DNA from: Ornithinimicrobium laminariae
Lineage (GTDB): Bacteria > Actinomycetota > Actinomycetes > Actinomycetales > Dermatophilaceae
DNA: 64,000 bases
Direction: 5' to 3'
Assembly (NCBI RefSeq): GCF_019457945.1
Contig: NZ_JAHZSU010000001.1
Coordinates: 515,538 to 579,537 of the forward strand
Part shown: one piece after another, positions 53,983 to 64,000 of the stretch
Position numbering within the stretch: position 1 is the first letter of the stretch
How the letters are laid out: every line of letters starts with the position of its first letter
The notes under the pieces: generated by a model
What the model was told of the DNA's origin: nothing
What the model saw: only the letters and a program-made list of their open reading frames with translations
Databases searched by the model: none
Program-made: the position numbers and the translations under genes

Positions 53983-54852
53983 TCACGTGCTGGCTTGGCC
54001 CCGTTGGTGCGCGGCGGCGACCGCCGCAAACTCAGCCACAGCCAGTCGCTCACCGCGAGCGGTCGGATCAACCCCGGCTGCGACCAGCGCTTCTTCAGCT
54101 TTTGGCGCTCCCCCGGCCCATCCAGACAGCGCGGCCCGCAGAGTTTTGCGGCGTTGGGCAAAGGCTGCGTCGATCACGGCAAACACGTGCTGTCGGTCAA
54201 CATCAGTCACCGGCGGGTCGCGGCGGACCATTTTGACCAGGCCAGAATCGACATTCGGGGCGGGCCAAAAGACGTTGCGCCCGATCCGACCGGCCAAGGT
54301 GACATCCGCATACCAAGCAGCTTTGACGCTGGGCACGCCGTAGGTCTTGGAGCCAGGGTTGGCAGCGAGCCGCTCAGCGACCTCCAACTGCACCATCACC
54401 AACACTTTCTCCAGCGTCGGGAAGTGCTCCAGCAGAGTTAACACGACGGGGACAGCCACGTTGTAGGGCAGGTTGGCTACGAGCGCGGTGGGTGCTTCAC
54501 CAGGCAACTCGCGCACCTTCATGGCATCTTGTTGCACGACGGTGAGGCGCTCGGCCCCATCCGCTAAATGTTTGGCCACAGTCACGGGCAATTCGTCGGC
54601 CAATTTCGGGTCAATCTCAATGGCGGTGACCGACTTGACCTGCTCCAGCAGCGCCAACGTCAGCGAGCCCAAACCAGGCCCGACCTCAAGCACAACATCC
54701 TCAGGGCCGACATCGGCCACCCGCACAATGCGCCGAACGGTGTTGGCATCAATGACGAAGTTTTGCCCCCAGGTCTTGGTGGGCTTCACCCCAAGCCGGT
54801 CGGCCAACTCACGAATATGCGCGGGGCCGAGCAGGCCCGTTTCGGCTACCAC
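53983..54852 (-). CDS. rsmA: 16S rRNA (adenine1518/1519-N6)-dimethyltransferase
   Basis: RsmA (KsgA) dimethylates two adenines near the 3' end of 16S r[25 protein letters not shown] motif [16 protein letters not shown] and the catalytic [12 protein letters not shown] are clear. The GTG start overlaps the tatD stop by 7 bp. 289 residues. In most relatives rpfB sits between tatD and rsmA; here they overlap. Confidence 0.95.
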   Translation of the reverse strand: MVAETGLLGPAHIRELADRLGVKPTKTWGQNFVIDANTVRRIVRVADVGPEDVVLEVGPGLGSLTLALLEQVKSVTAIEIDPKLADELPVTVAKHLADGAERLTVVQQDAMKVRELPGEAPTALVANLPYNVAVPVVLTLLEHFPTLEKVLVMVQLEVAERLAANPGSKTYGVPSVKAAWYADVTLAGRIGRNVFWPAPNVDSGLVKMVRRDPPVTDVDRQHVFAVIDAAFAQRRKTLRAALSGWAGGAPKAEEALVAAGVDPTARGERLAVAEFAAVAAAHQRGQAST

Positions 54853-55691
54853 TGGCCATACACCTGCGTGCTGTTGTCACAGATCGCCTTACACAGGTCG
54901 ACAACATCCATGTCGAGCGAGGACGCCATCGCGCGAACCGTCAACGGCACCAGGTATGGCGCGTTGGGGGCTCCGCGGTGCGGGTGCGGCGTCAGATAGG
55001 GCGCGTCCGTCTCAACCAGCAACTGGTGCGGTGGCACAACGGCCATTGCATCCCGTAGCGGCTGAGCGTTCTTGAAACTCACCGTGCCAGAGAACGACAG
55101 GTAGTAGCCCCGCTCGACGCATTGGCGCGCCATGTCGACATCGCCGGAAAAACAGTGCAGCACGGTCTTTTCGGGCGCACCCTCTTCAGCGAGGATGCGC
55201 AAAACATCGGCGTGGGCATCTCGGTCGTGGATCTGTAGGGCCTTGTCCGTCCGCTTAGCCAAGTCAATGTGCCACCGGAAGGCCTCTTGCTGGATAGCCA
55301 TGCCTTCTGGCCCCGTGCGGAAATAGTCCAGCCCCGTCTCGCCGATTACCCGAATGCGGTCGTGCCGTGAGAGGTTCTCGATCTCTTCCAGCACCTCATC
55401 AAGCTCATCCATTTCGGCATGGATCGGCACTTCATTGGGGTGCAGGGCTACGCCGCCAAGCAACTCTTCGTGCTCAATGACGGTGTCGACGGTCCATTGC
55501 GCGCTCTCCCGGTCGCAACCGATCTGCACCATACGGTCCACGCCGACGAAGGCAGCCGCGTCGATGGCGTTCTGCACGTCAACCGGCGGCGAACCATCAC
55601 GCGTGATGTTGAGGTGACAGTGATTGTCGACTACTGGCACCGGCAGAGGCTCGGGGAAAGGCGGGAAGGTTTCGCGCTCGGTCCGACTCAC
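54846..55691 (-). CDS. tatD: TatD-family metal-dependent hydrolase
   Basis: A TIM-barrel nuclease-like hydrolase. [10 protein letters not shown] (metal His pair), [12 protein letters not shown] (Glu), [23 protein letters not shown] and [16 protein letters not shown] (Asp) are the metal ligands. GTG start overlapping the metG stop by 4 bp. 281 residues. Confidence 0.93.
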   Translation of the reverse strand: MSRTERETFPPFPEPLPVPVVDNHCHLNITRDGSPPVDVQNAIDAAAFVGVDRMVQIGCDRESAQWTVDTVIEHEELLGGVALHPNEVPIHAEMDELDEVLEEIENLSRHDRIRVIGETGLDYFRTGPEGMAIQQEAFRWHIDLAKRTDKALQIHDRDAHADVLRILAEEGAPEKTVLHCFSGDVDMARQCVERGYYLSFSGTVSFKNAQPLRDAMAVVPPHQLLVETDAPYLTPHPHRGAPNAPYLVPLTVRAMASSLDMDVVDLCKAICDNSTQVYGQW

Positions 55692-57496
55692 GAAGCGTCC
55701 AACCCCAGACGTTGCCGCTCAATATCAGCCGTTTCCGGGTCAAGCTTGGTGAAGATCGGCGTCGGCTTGGCCACCGGAGCACCAACAGTGGCCGGGCGGC
55801 TGGCCCACATCGGCATCGCCGAGTAGTCACCCGTGATGATCGGGTATGTCGCCCGCTCGGCTTCGTCGAGATCGCTCACCTCTTCGACGTGCGGCATCGG
55901 CATAAACTCCCCGTCGCCACCTAGTGCCGCGAAGACAGCGTTGGAGCTGTGCGGCAGGTAAGGCGACAGGAGCGTGTTGAGGTCCAGCACGGCTTGAGCC
56001 AGGACGTGCAGCACCGTGCCGAGGCGTTCGCGCTGGTCTTCGCTTTTGAGCCGGAAAGGCTCGGTCATCGAGACATAGGCGTTCGCTTCGCCGACTAGGC
56101 GCATCGCTTCAGCCAGGCCAGCCTTTTGTCGGTGCTCTGCGATGGCCTTGCCGACGACGTCGAAACCAGCGGTGGTCTGGTCGAGCAGGTCACGGTCAAC
56201 TTGCTCCAACTCAGCAGCGGCCGGGATCTCGCCGAAGTTCTTTGCGATCATCGACGCCGTGCGGTTGACCAGGTTGCCCCAGCCCGCGACCAACTCGTTG
56301 TTCGTGCGCTTCACGAACTCGGGCCAGGAGAAGTCAGAGTCGGCGCTTTCCGGCGCAGCGGCCGAGAGGAAGTAGCGCAGCGCGTCGACCTGATAGCGCT
56401 CCAACACGTCGTTGACATAAATCACGACACCGCGGCTTGACGAAAATTGCCGGCCTTCCATCGTCAAAAACTCTGAAGACACAACCTCGGTCGGCAACTG
56501 CAACTCGCCAAATGGGCCAACCTCGCCTCCTCGAGCGCCTGCTCCGTTGTGCGCAATCATTTCGGCGGGCCAGATCTGGGAGTGGAAGGTGATGTTGTCT
56601 TTACCCATGAAGTAGTAGGACAGCGTCTCCGGGTCATTCCACCAGGCGCGCCAGGCTTCAGCGTCGCCGCTGCGTCGGGCCCACTCGATCGAGGCGGACA
56701 AATAGCCGATGACGGCGTCGAACCAGACATACAGGCGCTTGGTGGGTTGTTCACGCCAACCATCGAGCGGGATCGGGATGCCCCAATCGATGTCGCGGCT
56801 CATGGCCCGAGGCCGGATGTCCTTGAGGATGTTTTGCGAGAACTTGATGACGTTAGGTCGCCATAGGCCAGAGGCTTCGCGTGCGTTGAGCCACTCGTTG
56901 AGCGAGTCAGCCAGCGCGGGCAGATCGAGGAAGAAGTGCTGGGTCTCGATGAACTTTGGGGTTTCGCCGCTGACCTTGCTCTTGGGGTTGATCAACTCGG
57001 TGGCATCTAACTGGTTGCCGCAGTTGTCGCATTGGTCGCCACGAGCCTCGGCATAGCCACAGATCGGGCAGGTGCCCTCGATGTAGCGGTCGGGCAGCGT
57101 CCGTCCGGTTGACGGGCTGATCGCGCCGTGGGTGGTCTTTTCGACCATGTAGCCGTTGTCGTGCACGGCAGTGAACATGTCTTGCACCACTGAGTAGTGG
57201 TTAGCCGTCGTCGTGCGGGTGAACAGGTCGTAGGAGACTCCAAGCTTGGCCAGGTCCTCAACGATGAGGCGGTTGTTGCGGTCGGCCAGCTCGCGGGCCG
57301 TGATGCCTTCCTTGTCGGCTCCGACCAGGATCGGCGTGCCGTGCTCATCCGTGCCCGAAATCATCAGCACGTCGTGGCCAGCCATCCGCATGTACCGGCT
57401 GAAAACGTCTGAGGGCACCCCAAACCCGGCAACGTGACCAAGGTGACGGGGACCATTGGCATAGGGCCAGGCGACAGCATTCAGGACATGGGTCAT
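55688..57496 (-). CDS. metG: Methionyl-tRNA synthetase
   Basis: Class I synthetase: HIGH region [15 protein letters not shown], zinc knuckle [18 protein letters not shown] (four cysteines) and the KMSKS counterpart RQFSSSRG. It lacks the C-terminal dimer domain. I start at ATG 57496 ([12 protein letters not shown]), about 602 residues, since the extension to 57622 has no family match. First gene of metG-tatD-rsmA-ispE-ABC-F. Confidence 0.96.
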   Translation of the reverse strand: MTHVLNAVAWPYANGPRHLGHVAGFGVPSDVFSRYMRMAGHDVLMISGTDEHGTPILVGADKEGITARELADRNNRLIVEDLAKLGVSYDLFTRTTTANHYSVVQDMFTAVHDNGYMVEKTTHGAISPSTGRTLPDRYIEGTCPICGYAEARGDQCDNCGNQLDATELINPKSKVSGETPKFIETQHFFLDLPALADSLNEWLNAREASGLWRPNVIKFSQNILKDIRPRAMSRDIDWGIPIPLDGWREQPTKRLYVWFDAVIGYLSASIEWARRSGDAEAWRAWWNDPETLSYYFMGKDNITFHSQIWPAEMIAHNGAGARGGEVGPFGELQLPTEVVSSEFLTMEGRQFSSSRGVVIYVNDVLERYQVDALRYFLSAAAPESADSDFSWPEFVKRTNNELVAGWGNLVNRTASMIAKNFGEIPAAAELEQVDRDLLDQTTAGFDVVGKAIAEHRQKAGLAEAMRLVGEANAYVSMTEPFRLKSEDQRERLGTVLHVLAQAVLDLNTLLSPYLPHSSNAVFAALGGDGEFMPMPHVEEVSDLDEAERATYPIITGDYSAMPMWASRPATVGAPVAKPTPIFTKLDPETADIERQRLGLDAS

Positions 57497-57609
57497 ACCG
57501 TCGAGTCTAAATGGGGTCGGTCCCCAATGAGTCCAGACAGGCCAGTGGCGGAAGGGAACCGACGCGCGATGCGTTACGTCTATGGTGAAGAGAAAAGGAG
57601 GTGTCACCC

Positions 57610-58218
57610 ATGCTGGCAGCACTTACCGGCGCCGGACTGAGCGCCGCAGCGGGCCTTAATGCCTACATCCCATTTTTAATCGTGGCCTTGGTGGCCCGTT
57701 ATACCGAGGTCATCAACCTTCCCGCACAGTTTGCCTGGATCGAATCAGGCTGGGCAATCGGCATCGCTGCTGTGCTCTTGGCTAGCGAAGTCGTCCTCGA
57801 CAAGATCGCCGTGGTCGACTCCATCAATGACGCCATCGGCACAGTCATCCGGCCAGCCACTGGTGGTTTGATCTTTGCCGCGACTCAGGCTGCAGAAGAC
57901 TTCGAGCAGGGCTCCACCTTCTTCTCCGAGAACCCCTGGATCGGCGTTGTGCTCGGTGTGGCGACCGCCGGTGTGATTCACGCAGGCAAGGCAGTCAGCC
58001 GGCCTTTGATCAACGCGGGCACGCTGGGCGCTGGTGCGCCGGTTGCGTCGACCGCCGAGGACGGAGTCTCGATCGGGCTGAGTTTGATCGCGATCTTCTT
58101 GCCGGTGCTGGTGATCTTTGCGCTGCTGCTCATGGTGGTCGCGGCGTTGGCGCTCTGGCGACAAGCCAGCAAACGGCGACGTTTCAAAGACACCGTGATG
58201 AGCACAGCGGGCTATTAG
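57610..58218 (+). CDS. DUF4126 family membrane protein
   Basis: A 202-residue membrane protein with about five helices. The family start [26 protein letters not shown] and the [10 protein letters not shown] motif are visible; DUF4126 has no known function. The start is fixed by AAAGGAGGT, a perfect anti-16S match, 7 bases before ATG 57610; the GTG at 57601 lies within it. Convergent with rsmI, 10 bp between stops. Confidence 0.85.
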   Translation: MLAALTGAGLSAAAGLNAYIPFLIVALVARYTEVINLPAQFAWIESGWAIGIAAVLLASEVVLDKIAVVDSINDAIGTVIRPATGGLIFAATQAAEDFEQGSTFFSENPWIGVVLGVATAGVIHAGKAVSRPLINAGTLGAGAPVASTAEDGVSIGLSLIAIFLPVLVIFALLLMVVAALALWRQASKRRRFKDTVMSTAGY

Positions 58219-58228
58219 TGCTTGGCTC

Positions 58229-59095
58229 TCAGCGACCGGGCTTGGCTGCCACGACAGCGTTATACAGCGTCTTGGTGGCCAAGCCTGATGTTGCTGCCAA
58301 TTCCTTGCAGACATCCTTCAACCGCTCCCCTGCGGCCACTCGGACTTGCACAGTGCGCACCAGGGCAGCCAAATCAACCTGCTCGCCGCTTTCGTTGGGC
58401 GCGGCGCCCGAAACCACCACAGTGATCTCACCGCGAACGCCCTCTTGTGCCCAAGCAGCAAGCTCAGCCAACCCACCACGCTTGACCTCTTCATAGGTCT
58501 TGGTGAGCTCACGGCATACCGCTGCAAAGCGGTCCTCCCCCAGGCCTGCAGCCAATGCCGACAGCATCGGAGCCAGCCGGTGGGGCGCCTCAAAGAACAC
58601 CATCGTGCGAGGCTCAGCAGCCAAAGACGCCACGATCTTGTCGCGATCCCCTGGCTTGCGGGGCAAGAACCCCTCAAAGCAAAACCGATCAACCGGTAGT
58701 CCAGAGACAGCCAATGCCATCAGGACGGCGCTCGGTCCAGGCACACACGTCACCGGAATGTCGTGGGTGACGCACTCTCTCACCAGCCGGTATCCCGGGT
58801 CCGAGACTGAGGGCATACCGGCGTCGGTGACGAGCAGGACCCGCTGGCCGGCCAACAAAGCCTCAACCAAATCAGCAGTCCGAGTGGCTTCGTTGTGCTC
58901 GTGATAACTAACCACCCGACCCGACACCGTGATGCCCAGGCGGTCAACTAACCCACGAAGCCGCCGAGTGTCCTCGGCGGCGACGATCGGTGCGCTGGAT
59001 AGCTCCGTCAGCAATCGCGGCGAAGCATCTTGAGCGTGCCCGATGGGGGTGGCGGCCAGCACCAAGGTGCCGGTCGCCACGTCAGGTTTGGTCAC
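58229..59095 (-). CDS. rsmI: 16S rRNA (cytidine1402-2'-O)-methyltransferase
   Basis: Tetrapyrrole-methylase fold: GTLVLAATPIGHAQDASPRLL, VAAEDTRRLRGL, VTDAGMPSVSDPGYRLV, VPGPSAVLMALAVSGLP and EGFLPRK are the family blocks. 288 residues. It starts 3 bp after sdhB, so it likely shares the sdh transcript. Confidence 0.93.
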   Translation of the reverse strand: MTKPDVATGTLVLAATPIGHAQDASPRLLTELSSAPIVAAEDTRRLRGLVDRLGITVSGRVVSYHEHNEATRTADLVEALLAGQRVLLVTDAGMPSVSDPGYRLVRECVTHDIPVTCVPGPSAVLMALAVSGLPVDRFCFEGFLPRKPGDRDKIVASLAAEPRTMVFFEAPHRLAPMLSALAAGLGEDRFAAVCRELTKTYEEVKRGGLAELAAWAQEGVRGEITVVVSGAAPNESGEQVDLAALVRTVQVRVAAGERLKDVCKELAATSGLATKTLYNAVVAAKPGR

Positions 59096-59098
59096 TGA

Positions 59099-59842
59099 TT
59101 ACTTGCCGTGTGACTTGGCGCGCAGCAGGTCGCGGTTCATCTGCGAGATGACGTTGAGCGGGATGCCCTTGGGGCAGGCGCGGGAGCACTCACCAAGGTT
59201 GGTGCAGCCACCAAAGCCTTCGGCATCGTGTTGGTCAACCATGGAGACCACGCGAGCATCACGCTCGGGCTGACCCTGCGGCAACTCACCCAGGTGGGTG
59301 ATCTTGGCACCCATGAAGAGCATGCCCGAGGCGTTGGGGCAGGCCGCGACGCAAGCACCACAGCCGATGCACTCAGCGCCCATGAAGGCACGGTCAGCGT
59401 TGTCCTTTGGCACCAGGTTGGCGTGCGCATCAGGAGCAGCACCGGTGTTGGCCGAGATGTAGCCACCAGCCTGGATGATGCGGTCCAGCGATTCGCGGTT
59501 GGTGCAGAGGTCCTTGAGCACCGGGAACGCTTCAGCGCGCCAGGGCTCAATGGTGATCTCGTCGCCGTCCTTGAAGGAGCGCATGTGCAATTGGCAGGTC
59601 GTGGTGACCTCGGGGCCATGAGCCTGGCCGTTAATGACCAAGCCGCACATGCCGCAGATGCCTTCGCGGCAGTCACTGTCGAAGGCAACCGGGTCTTCGC
59701 CCTTTTCGATGAGCTCTTCGTTCAGGACGTCGAGCATCTCCAAGAACGACATGTCTTCCGACACGTTGTCGATGACATAGTTCTTCATCGCGCCCGTCGT
59801 CGACTGCGACTCCTGACGCCAAATGTTCAGGGTGAGTTTCAC
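59099..59842 (-). CDS. sdhB: Succinate dehydrogenase iron-sulfur subunit
   Basis: Holds the three iron-sulfur clusters: [16 protein letters not shown] with C of TTTCQLHM for [2Fe-2S], [15 protein letters not shown] and [11 protein letters not shown] for the others. 247 residues, the type of the non-classical three-subunit complexes (as in Corynebacterium). Overlaps sdhA by 4 bp. Confidence 0.95.
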   Translation of the reverse strand: MKLTLNIWRQESQSTTGAMKNYVIDNVSEDMSFLEMLDVLNEELIEKGEDPVAFDSDCREGICGMCGLVINGQAHGPEVTTTCQLHMRSFKDGDEITIEPWRAEAFPVLKDLCTNRESLDRIIQAGGYISANTGAAPDAHANLVPKDNADRAFMGAECIGCGACVAACPNASGMLFMGAKITHLGELPQGQPERDARVVSMVDQHDAEGFGGCTNLGECSRACPKGIPLNVISQMNRDLLRAKSHGK

Positions 59843-61824
59843 TTGTAACTCCGTTGCTTCAGCTCGATGAACTCGTAATTTAGGTCTTCTTTATGCAGCG
59901 TCGGCTGGCCGTCATCGCCGCCAAACTCCCACGCCGCGACATACGCGAAGTTCTCGTCGTCACGCAGTGCTTCCCCGTCTTCGGTGACCGACTCGGCCCG
60001 GAAGTGACCGCCACAGGACTCGTTGCGGTGCAGCGCGTCGATGCACATCAACTCACCAAGCTCCAGCAAGTCAGCGACGCGGCCAGCTTTCTCCAGCGAC
60101 TGGTTGAGCGAGTCAGCGGTGCCCAGAACACGCACGTTCTGCCAGAAGTCCGCCTTCAAATCCTTGATCTCGCCGATCGCCTCGGTGAGACCTTCAGCCG
60201 TGCGCTCCATGCCGCACTTGTCCCACATGATCTTGCCGAGAGCCTTGTGATAGCTGTCGACTGTGCGGGTGCCGTTGATCTCGAGGAAGTGCTTGATGCG
60301 ATTTTCCACCGACTCGCGGGCCTCGACAACGGCGGGGTCGTTCTCGTCGATCTTGTCGAACGGACCGTCAGCCAGGTAGTTGCGGATAGTGTTGGGCAAC
60401 ACGAAGTAGCCATCTGCCAGACCTTGCATCAGGGCCGAGGCGCCGAGGCGGTTGGCTCCGTGGTCGGAGAAGTTGGCTTCACCGATGACGAACAGGCCGG
60501 GGATGCTGGACTGCAGGTCATAGTCGACCCAGAGGCCACCCATCGTGTAGTGAACCGCCGGGTAGATGCGCATGGGCACCTGGTAAGGGTTTTCACCGGT
60601 GATGCGCTCGTAGATGTCAAAGAGGTTGCCGTACTTGGAGCGCACCGAGTCTTCGCCCAGACGCTCGATGGCGTCGGCAAAGTCGAGGTAGACGCCAAGC
60701 CCGCCGGGGCCGACACCACGGCCCTCATCGCATACGTTCTTGGCGGCACGCGAGGCAATGTCACGCGGCACCAGGTTGCCGAAGGCGGGGTAGATCCGCT
60801 CCAGGTAGTAGTCACGATCCGGCTCTGGGATGTCGCGGGGGTCTTTGCCACAGTCGGCTTCGTCCTTGGGCACCCAGATGCGACCGTCGTTGCGCAACGA
60901 CTCACTCATCAGGGTCAGCTTGGACTGGTGGTCGCCCGAAACTGGGATGCAGGTCGGGTGAATCTGCGTGTAGCAGGGGTTCGCGAAGTGAGCGCCCTTG
61001 CGGTGTGCACGCCAGGTCGCGGTGACGTTGCAGCCCATGGCGTTGGTCGAGAGGTAGAAGACGTTGCCGTAGCCACCTGAAGCCAACACGACCGTGTCGG
61101 CCATGTGGGTTTCGATCTCACCGGTGACCATGTCACGCACGATGATGCCGCGGGCCTTGCCCTCGACCATCACGAGCTCAAGCATTTCGTGGCGGGTGTG
61201 CATCTCGACGGTGCCGGCCGCGATCTGACGCTCCAGTGCCTGATATGCGCCAATCAGCAACTGCTGACCTGTCTGGCCACGCGCATAGAAAGTACGGGAC
61301 ACCTGCACGCCTCCGAAGGAGCGGTTATCCAGCAGACCGCCGTATTCGCGGGCGAAAGGGACACCCTGAGCGACGCACTGGTCAATGATCGACTTGGAGA
61401 CCTCGGCCAAGCGGTAGACGTTGGACTCGCGAGAGCGGTAGTCACCACCCTTGACCGTGTCGTAGAACAGTCGGAAGTCCGAGTCGCCGTCGCCCTTGTA
61501 GTTTTTGGAGGCGTTGATGCCACCTTGCGCAGCAATCGAGTGAGCACGACGTGGGCTGTCCTGGTAGCAGAACGACTTCACGTGATAGCCAGCCTCGCCC
61601 ATCGTGGCCGCGGCCGAAGCGCCAGCCAGTCCGGTGCCGACGATAATCACGCTCAACTTGCGGCGGTTGGCTGGGTTAACCAGTTTGGCCTCGAACTTGC
61701 GGGTGGGCCAGCGATCTTCAATCGGGCCGCCAGGCGCTGCTGCGTCGGCAATCGGCTCGCCCTGTGTGTAGAACTTGGTGTCGGCTTCAGTGCCGCTCAA
61801 CGTGTCAGTCATGTTTTGCTCCAC
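59839..61824 (-). CDS. sdhA: Succinate dehydrogenase / fumarate reductase flavoprotein subunit
   Basis: FAD subunit: [22 protein letters not shown] (dinucleotide), [18 protein letters not shown] with the flavin-linking His, [15 protein letters not shown] and [23 protein letters not shown]. The active-site Arg is in [10 protein letters not shown]. 661 residues. M1 at 61824 or M5 at 61812. Oxidises succinate for the TCA cycle (with fumC). Confidence 0.95.
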   Translation of the reverse strand: MEQNMTDTLSGTEADTKFYTQGEPIADAAAPGGPIEDRWPTRKFEAKLVNPANRRKLSVIIVGTGLAGASAAATMGEAGYHVKSFCYQDSPRRAHSIAAQGGINASKNYKGDGDSDFRLFYDTVKGGDYRSRESNVYRLAEVSKSIIDQCVAQGVPFAREYGGLLDNRSFGGVQVSRTFYARGQTGQQLLIGAYQALERQIAAGTVEMHTRHEMLELVMVEGKARGIIVRDMVTGEIETHMADTVVLASGGYGNVFYLSTNAMGCNVTATWRAHRKGAHFANPCYTQIHPTCIPVSGDHQSKLTLMSESLRNDGRIWVPKDEADCGKDPRDIPEPDRDYYLERIYPAFGNLVPRDIASRAAKNVCDEGRGVGPGGLGVYLDFADAIERLGEDSVRSKYGNLFDIYERITGENPYQVPMRIYPAVHYTMGGLWVDYDLQSSIPGLFVIGEANFSDHGANRLGASALMQGLADGYFVLPNTIRNYLADGPFDKIDENDPAVVEARESVENRIKHFLEINGTRTVDSYHKALGKIMWDKCGMERTAEGLTEAIGEIKDLKADFWQNVRVLGTADSLNQSLEKAGRVADLLELGELMCIDALHRNESCGGHFRAESVTEDGEALRDDENFAYVAAWEFGGDDGQPTLHKEDLNYEFIELKQRSYK

Positions 61825-61841
61825 TCAGTCTTTGCGGGCGC

Positions 61842-62537
61842 TCAGGGGATGATGCCGAAGAGGATGGCCAGCGGCGGCAGGATGTAGCCCACCACGGTGA
61901 CGACAGCGACGAGGATGGCTGCGATGCGCAGACGCTCGGCAGCCTTGGCGCTGGTGTTAAGACCCAATGTCATGCCCGCGGCCCACACGCCATGCAGCAG
62001 GTGCATACCCAAGGCGGCGACGGCGAACAGATAGATCAGCACGACCCACCACAACTCAAAGCTGGAAACCAAGCGGTCGGCAGGGTTGTCGTAGTCGCCG
62101 TTGACCTGGATGGTGTTGGTCGTGAAGTGCAGGATGTGGAAGACGATGAACAGTAAGAGCGCCACGCCGCCCCAGCGCATGGCCTTCGAGACGAACATTG
62201 ACTTGGCTGCCTTCGTGACGGCATACCGCGACTTTCGAGCGTTGCTAGCGCGAGACCACAGCGCGAAAGCGGAGTACGCGTGGCCCACCAGCGCCAAAAT
62301 CAAGACGATTCGCAGGATCCACAACATGCCTTCGTGCGGAAGCAGCGGCTCCCCCAACTCACGCAGGTGCTCGGCGTATTCATTGAAGGCGGCTTCGCCA
62401 GCAAAGATCTTGAGGTTGCCGTACATATGGGCAAGCACGAAGCCGATGAAAATCAGCCCGGTGATTGCCATCAGGGACTTCAGCGCAATGGTGCTCGGCC
62501 CATTCCGCGTCGTTGAGGAAACTGTTGATGTGGCCAC
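61842..62537 (-). CDS. sdhC: Succinate dehydrogenase cytochrome b subunit
   Basis: Five-helix di-haem b558-type anchor: SLMAITGLIFIGFVLAHMYGNLKIF and LLLFIVFHILHFTT and LGMHLLHGVWAAG give haem His. The start is unclear: GTG 62537 (VATSTVSS) is chosen, with a TAACAT -10 seven bases before it for a leaderless mRNA; GTG 62558 and ATG 62648 are in frame, the latter running into pmt's promoter. About 231 residues. Confidence 0.88.
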   Translation of the reverse strand: MATSTVSSTTRNGPSTIALKSLMAITGLIFIGFVLAHMYGNLKIFAGEAAFNEYAEHLRELGEPLLPHEGMLWILRIVLILALVGHAYSAFALWSRASNARKSRYAVTKAAKSMFVSKAMRWGGVALLLFIVFHILHFTTNTIQVNGDYDNPADRLVSSFELWWVVLIYLFAVAALGMHLLHGVWAAGMTLGLNTSAKAAERLRIAAILVAVVTVVGYILPPLAILFGIIP

Positions 62538-62597
62538 AAAGGTGATGTTACATGTCACATTCGGCAGATAGTCAGACGCCCTGCCTACGATGTCGGC

Positions 62598-64000
62598 GTG
62601 CATAACTCCCCCTCGACCCGCACTGATGAGCAGCAGGCGCTGACTCATCGGCTGTTGGGTGCGGCCGCAAGCGCTCGCGAGTCGCGTTGGGCGTGGTGGG
62701 GTCCGCTAGCGGCCATGCTGGTCGGCGGCATCCTGCGGTTTGTGAACCTTGGGCAGATCCACCGCTTGATCTTTGATGAGACCTACTACGTCAAACAGGG
62801 TTGGTCGTTGATCCAGTTTGGCTACGAACGGGACATCAAAGAGGGGTTAGAAGAGCCCGACGAGTTATTCACCAATGGCACAGCAGATGTATGGGGTAGC
62901 GCGCCGGATCTGGTCGTGCACCCGCCGGTGGGCAAATGGATGATCGGTGCCGGCGAGTGGCTTTTTGGCATCGACTCATCATTTGGCTGGCGCTTCGCCG
63001 CCGCCGTGGTGGGCACACTCTCGATATTGTTGTTGGGGCGCATTGCCTGGTTGATGTGGCGCAATGCCACGTTGGCCACCGTCGCTGCGACCTTGCTGGC
63101 CGTCGACGGCCACCACTTTGTGCACTCCCGGACCGGGTTGCTCGACATCTTCCTGATGTGGTGGGTCCTGGTTGCCTTCTACTTTTTGCTCAAGGATCGC
63201 CAGCAAGCACGCGAACGGCTGGCGATGCGCTGGGGCAGCGTCGCCAATCCCGACCGGTCCTTCATGTCCTGGGGGCCCCGCCTGGGAATGCGATGGTGGC
63301 GCATCGCTGCCGGCGTCAGCCTGGGCTTGGCCTGCGGCACGAAATGGTCAGGTGCCTTCTTTTTGGCTGTCTTTGGCATCATGACCGTGCTCTGGGACAT
63401 GAATGCACGTCGCGCCGCTGGAGTGCCTTCGTGGTTTAAAGGCGGCGTCTTCAAAGACGGAGTGCCTGCATTTTTCTCGATCGTCGGCGTCGCGGCACTC
63501 ACGTATCTGGCGAGTTGGACCGGCTGGTTTGCCACCGACGGTGGCTGGAAGCGTGACTGGGCTCAGGACAACCCGTCTGAAGGCCTAGCCCGCATCGTGC
63601 CCGACCCGTTGCGGTCCCTCTTTGCCTATCACCAGGAAGTGTTGTCCTTCCACACTGGCCTGCAAAACGAGCACGCGTGGGCTTCAAACCCGTGGACCTG
63701 GATAGTCCAGGGACGCCCGACGCTGTTCTTTAGCCGGTGGCCCAGCGAAGGTGAGGACGGGTGCACTGTTGCTGAATGCACCCGCTACATCACCTCGCTC
63801 GGCAACCTCTTTGTCTGGTGGGGCGCGGCCGTCGGGATCTTTGTCGTGCTGTTCTTGTGGCTTTTTGGCCGCGATTGGCGCGCTGGTGCGGCGCTATCCG
63901 GTGTGATAGCCGGTTGGCTGCCCTGGTTCCTCTACCAAACCCGCACAATCTATAGCTTCTACGCGATCGCCTTCACGCCATGGCTAGTGCTCATCGTCGT
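62598..64000 (+). CDS. pmt: Protein O-mannosyltransferase, 3' truncated by window
   Basis: The frame is open from GTG 62598 to the window end (467 complete codons). RFVNLGQIHRLIFDETYYVKQG has the DE catalytic motif; HPPVGKWMIGAGEWLFG, LLAVDGHHFVHSRTGLLDIFL and GLACGTKWSGAFFL with many helices mark a GT39 enzyme using polyprenyl-phosphate mannose to mannosylate exported proteins, like Rv1002c. TACGAT ends 6 bases before the GTG, so it may be leaderless. Divergent from sdhC. Confidence 0.92.
   Translation, partial: MHNSPSTRTDEQQALTHRLLGAAASARESRWAWWGPLAAMLVGGILRFVNLGQIHRLIFDETYYVKQGWSLIQFGYERDIKEGLEEPDELFTNGTADVWGSAPDLVVHPPVGKWMIGAGEWLFGIDSSFGWRFAAAVVGTLSILLLGRIAWLMWRNATLATVAATLLAVDGHHFVHSRTGLLDIFLMWWVLVAFYFLLKDRQQARERLAMRWGSVANPDRSFMSWGPRLGMRWWRIAAGVSLGLACGTKWSGAFFLAVFGIMTVLWDMNARRAAGVPSWFKGGVFKDGVPAFFSIVGVAALTYLASWTGWFATDGGWKRDWAQDNPSEGLARIVPDPLRSLFAYHQEVLSFHTGLQNEHAWASNPWTWIVQGRPTLFFSRWPSEGEDGCTVAECTRYITSLGNLFVWWGAAVGIFVVLFLWLFGRDWRAGAALSGVIAGWLPWFLYQTRTIYSFYAIAFTPWLVLIV

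Overview
The window reads as the chromosome of a mycothiol-using Actinomycetota. A mycothiol S-conjugate amidase (mca), an FtsB-like septum protein, a protein O-mannosyltransferase, a three-subunit sdhCAB and many 4-bp ATGA/GTGA gene overlaps point that way. From memory, gene order follows two Mycobacterium tuberculosis tracts, Rv1074c-Rv1098c (left part) and Rv1002c-Rv1026 (right part), but mycobacterial pieces such as pks16 and rpfB are missing. A member of the Micrococcales is my best guess; genus cannot be read from the sequence. No prophage, IS element or CRISPR array was seen, and no gap between genes exceeds about 230 bp.

Left block (1-17.5 kb): the 3' end of leuA; a glmS-acpS-nnrD operon (cell-wall amino sugar, acyl-carrier activation, NAD(P)HX repair); coaA; fumC; a secreted lysozyme-like protein with Ala/Glu and poly-Ser linkers; a PIN-PhoH ATPase; uppS and divergent trhA; mca with a small membrane partner; a DUF4307 gene; greA; ilvA; an orphan MutL-type ASKHA protein coupled to a two-helix membrane protein; msrA; a lipoprotein.

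Hydrocarbon locus (17.6-22.2 kb): oleA, a natural oleB-oleC fusion and oleD form a complete long-chain olefin pathway. Two acyl-CoAs are condensed head to head (OleA), reduced (OleD), closed to a beta-lactone (OleC) and decarboxylated to a cis-alkene (OleB). An SGNH hydrolase follows 19 bp downstream. This locus is the most distinctive metabolic system in the window.

Middle (23.3-32.7 kb): alanine dehydrogenase, a FadA3-like thiolase, a divergent MerR/aldo-keto reductase pair whose promoter has a 19-bp spacer filled by a perfect palindrome, a Bax-inhibitor-1 protein with a small coupled gene, a secreted M14 metallopeptidase and a eukaryote-type UDP-sugar pyrophosphorylase.

Right block (32.7-64 kb): a class-I-shaped tRNA with a UAA anticodon; ppx-DUF501-ftsB-eno; mazG-lipoprotein-mfd; a TPM-domain protein with pspA (envelope stress); glmU-prs-rplY-pth; a tRNA-Gln; TetR and MarR regulators, the latter followed by what looks like a 23-codon remnant of an NAD-epimerase gene; metG-tatD-rsmA-ispE-ABC-F as one overlapping operon; a DUF4126 membrane protein; sdhCAB-rsmI; and a divergent protein O-mannosyltransferase that runs off the end.

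The intergenic regions hold several clean perfect inverted repeats that look like operators (upstream of trhA, of the DUF4307 gene, of the aldo-keto reductase and of marR) and several terminators with stems of 14-18 bp. Two intergenic palindromic elements 45 kb apart share the same end sequences and nearly the same length, suggesting a small repeat family.
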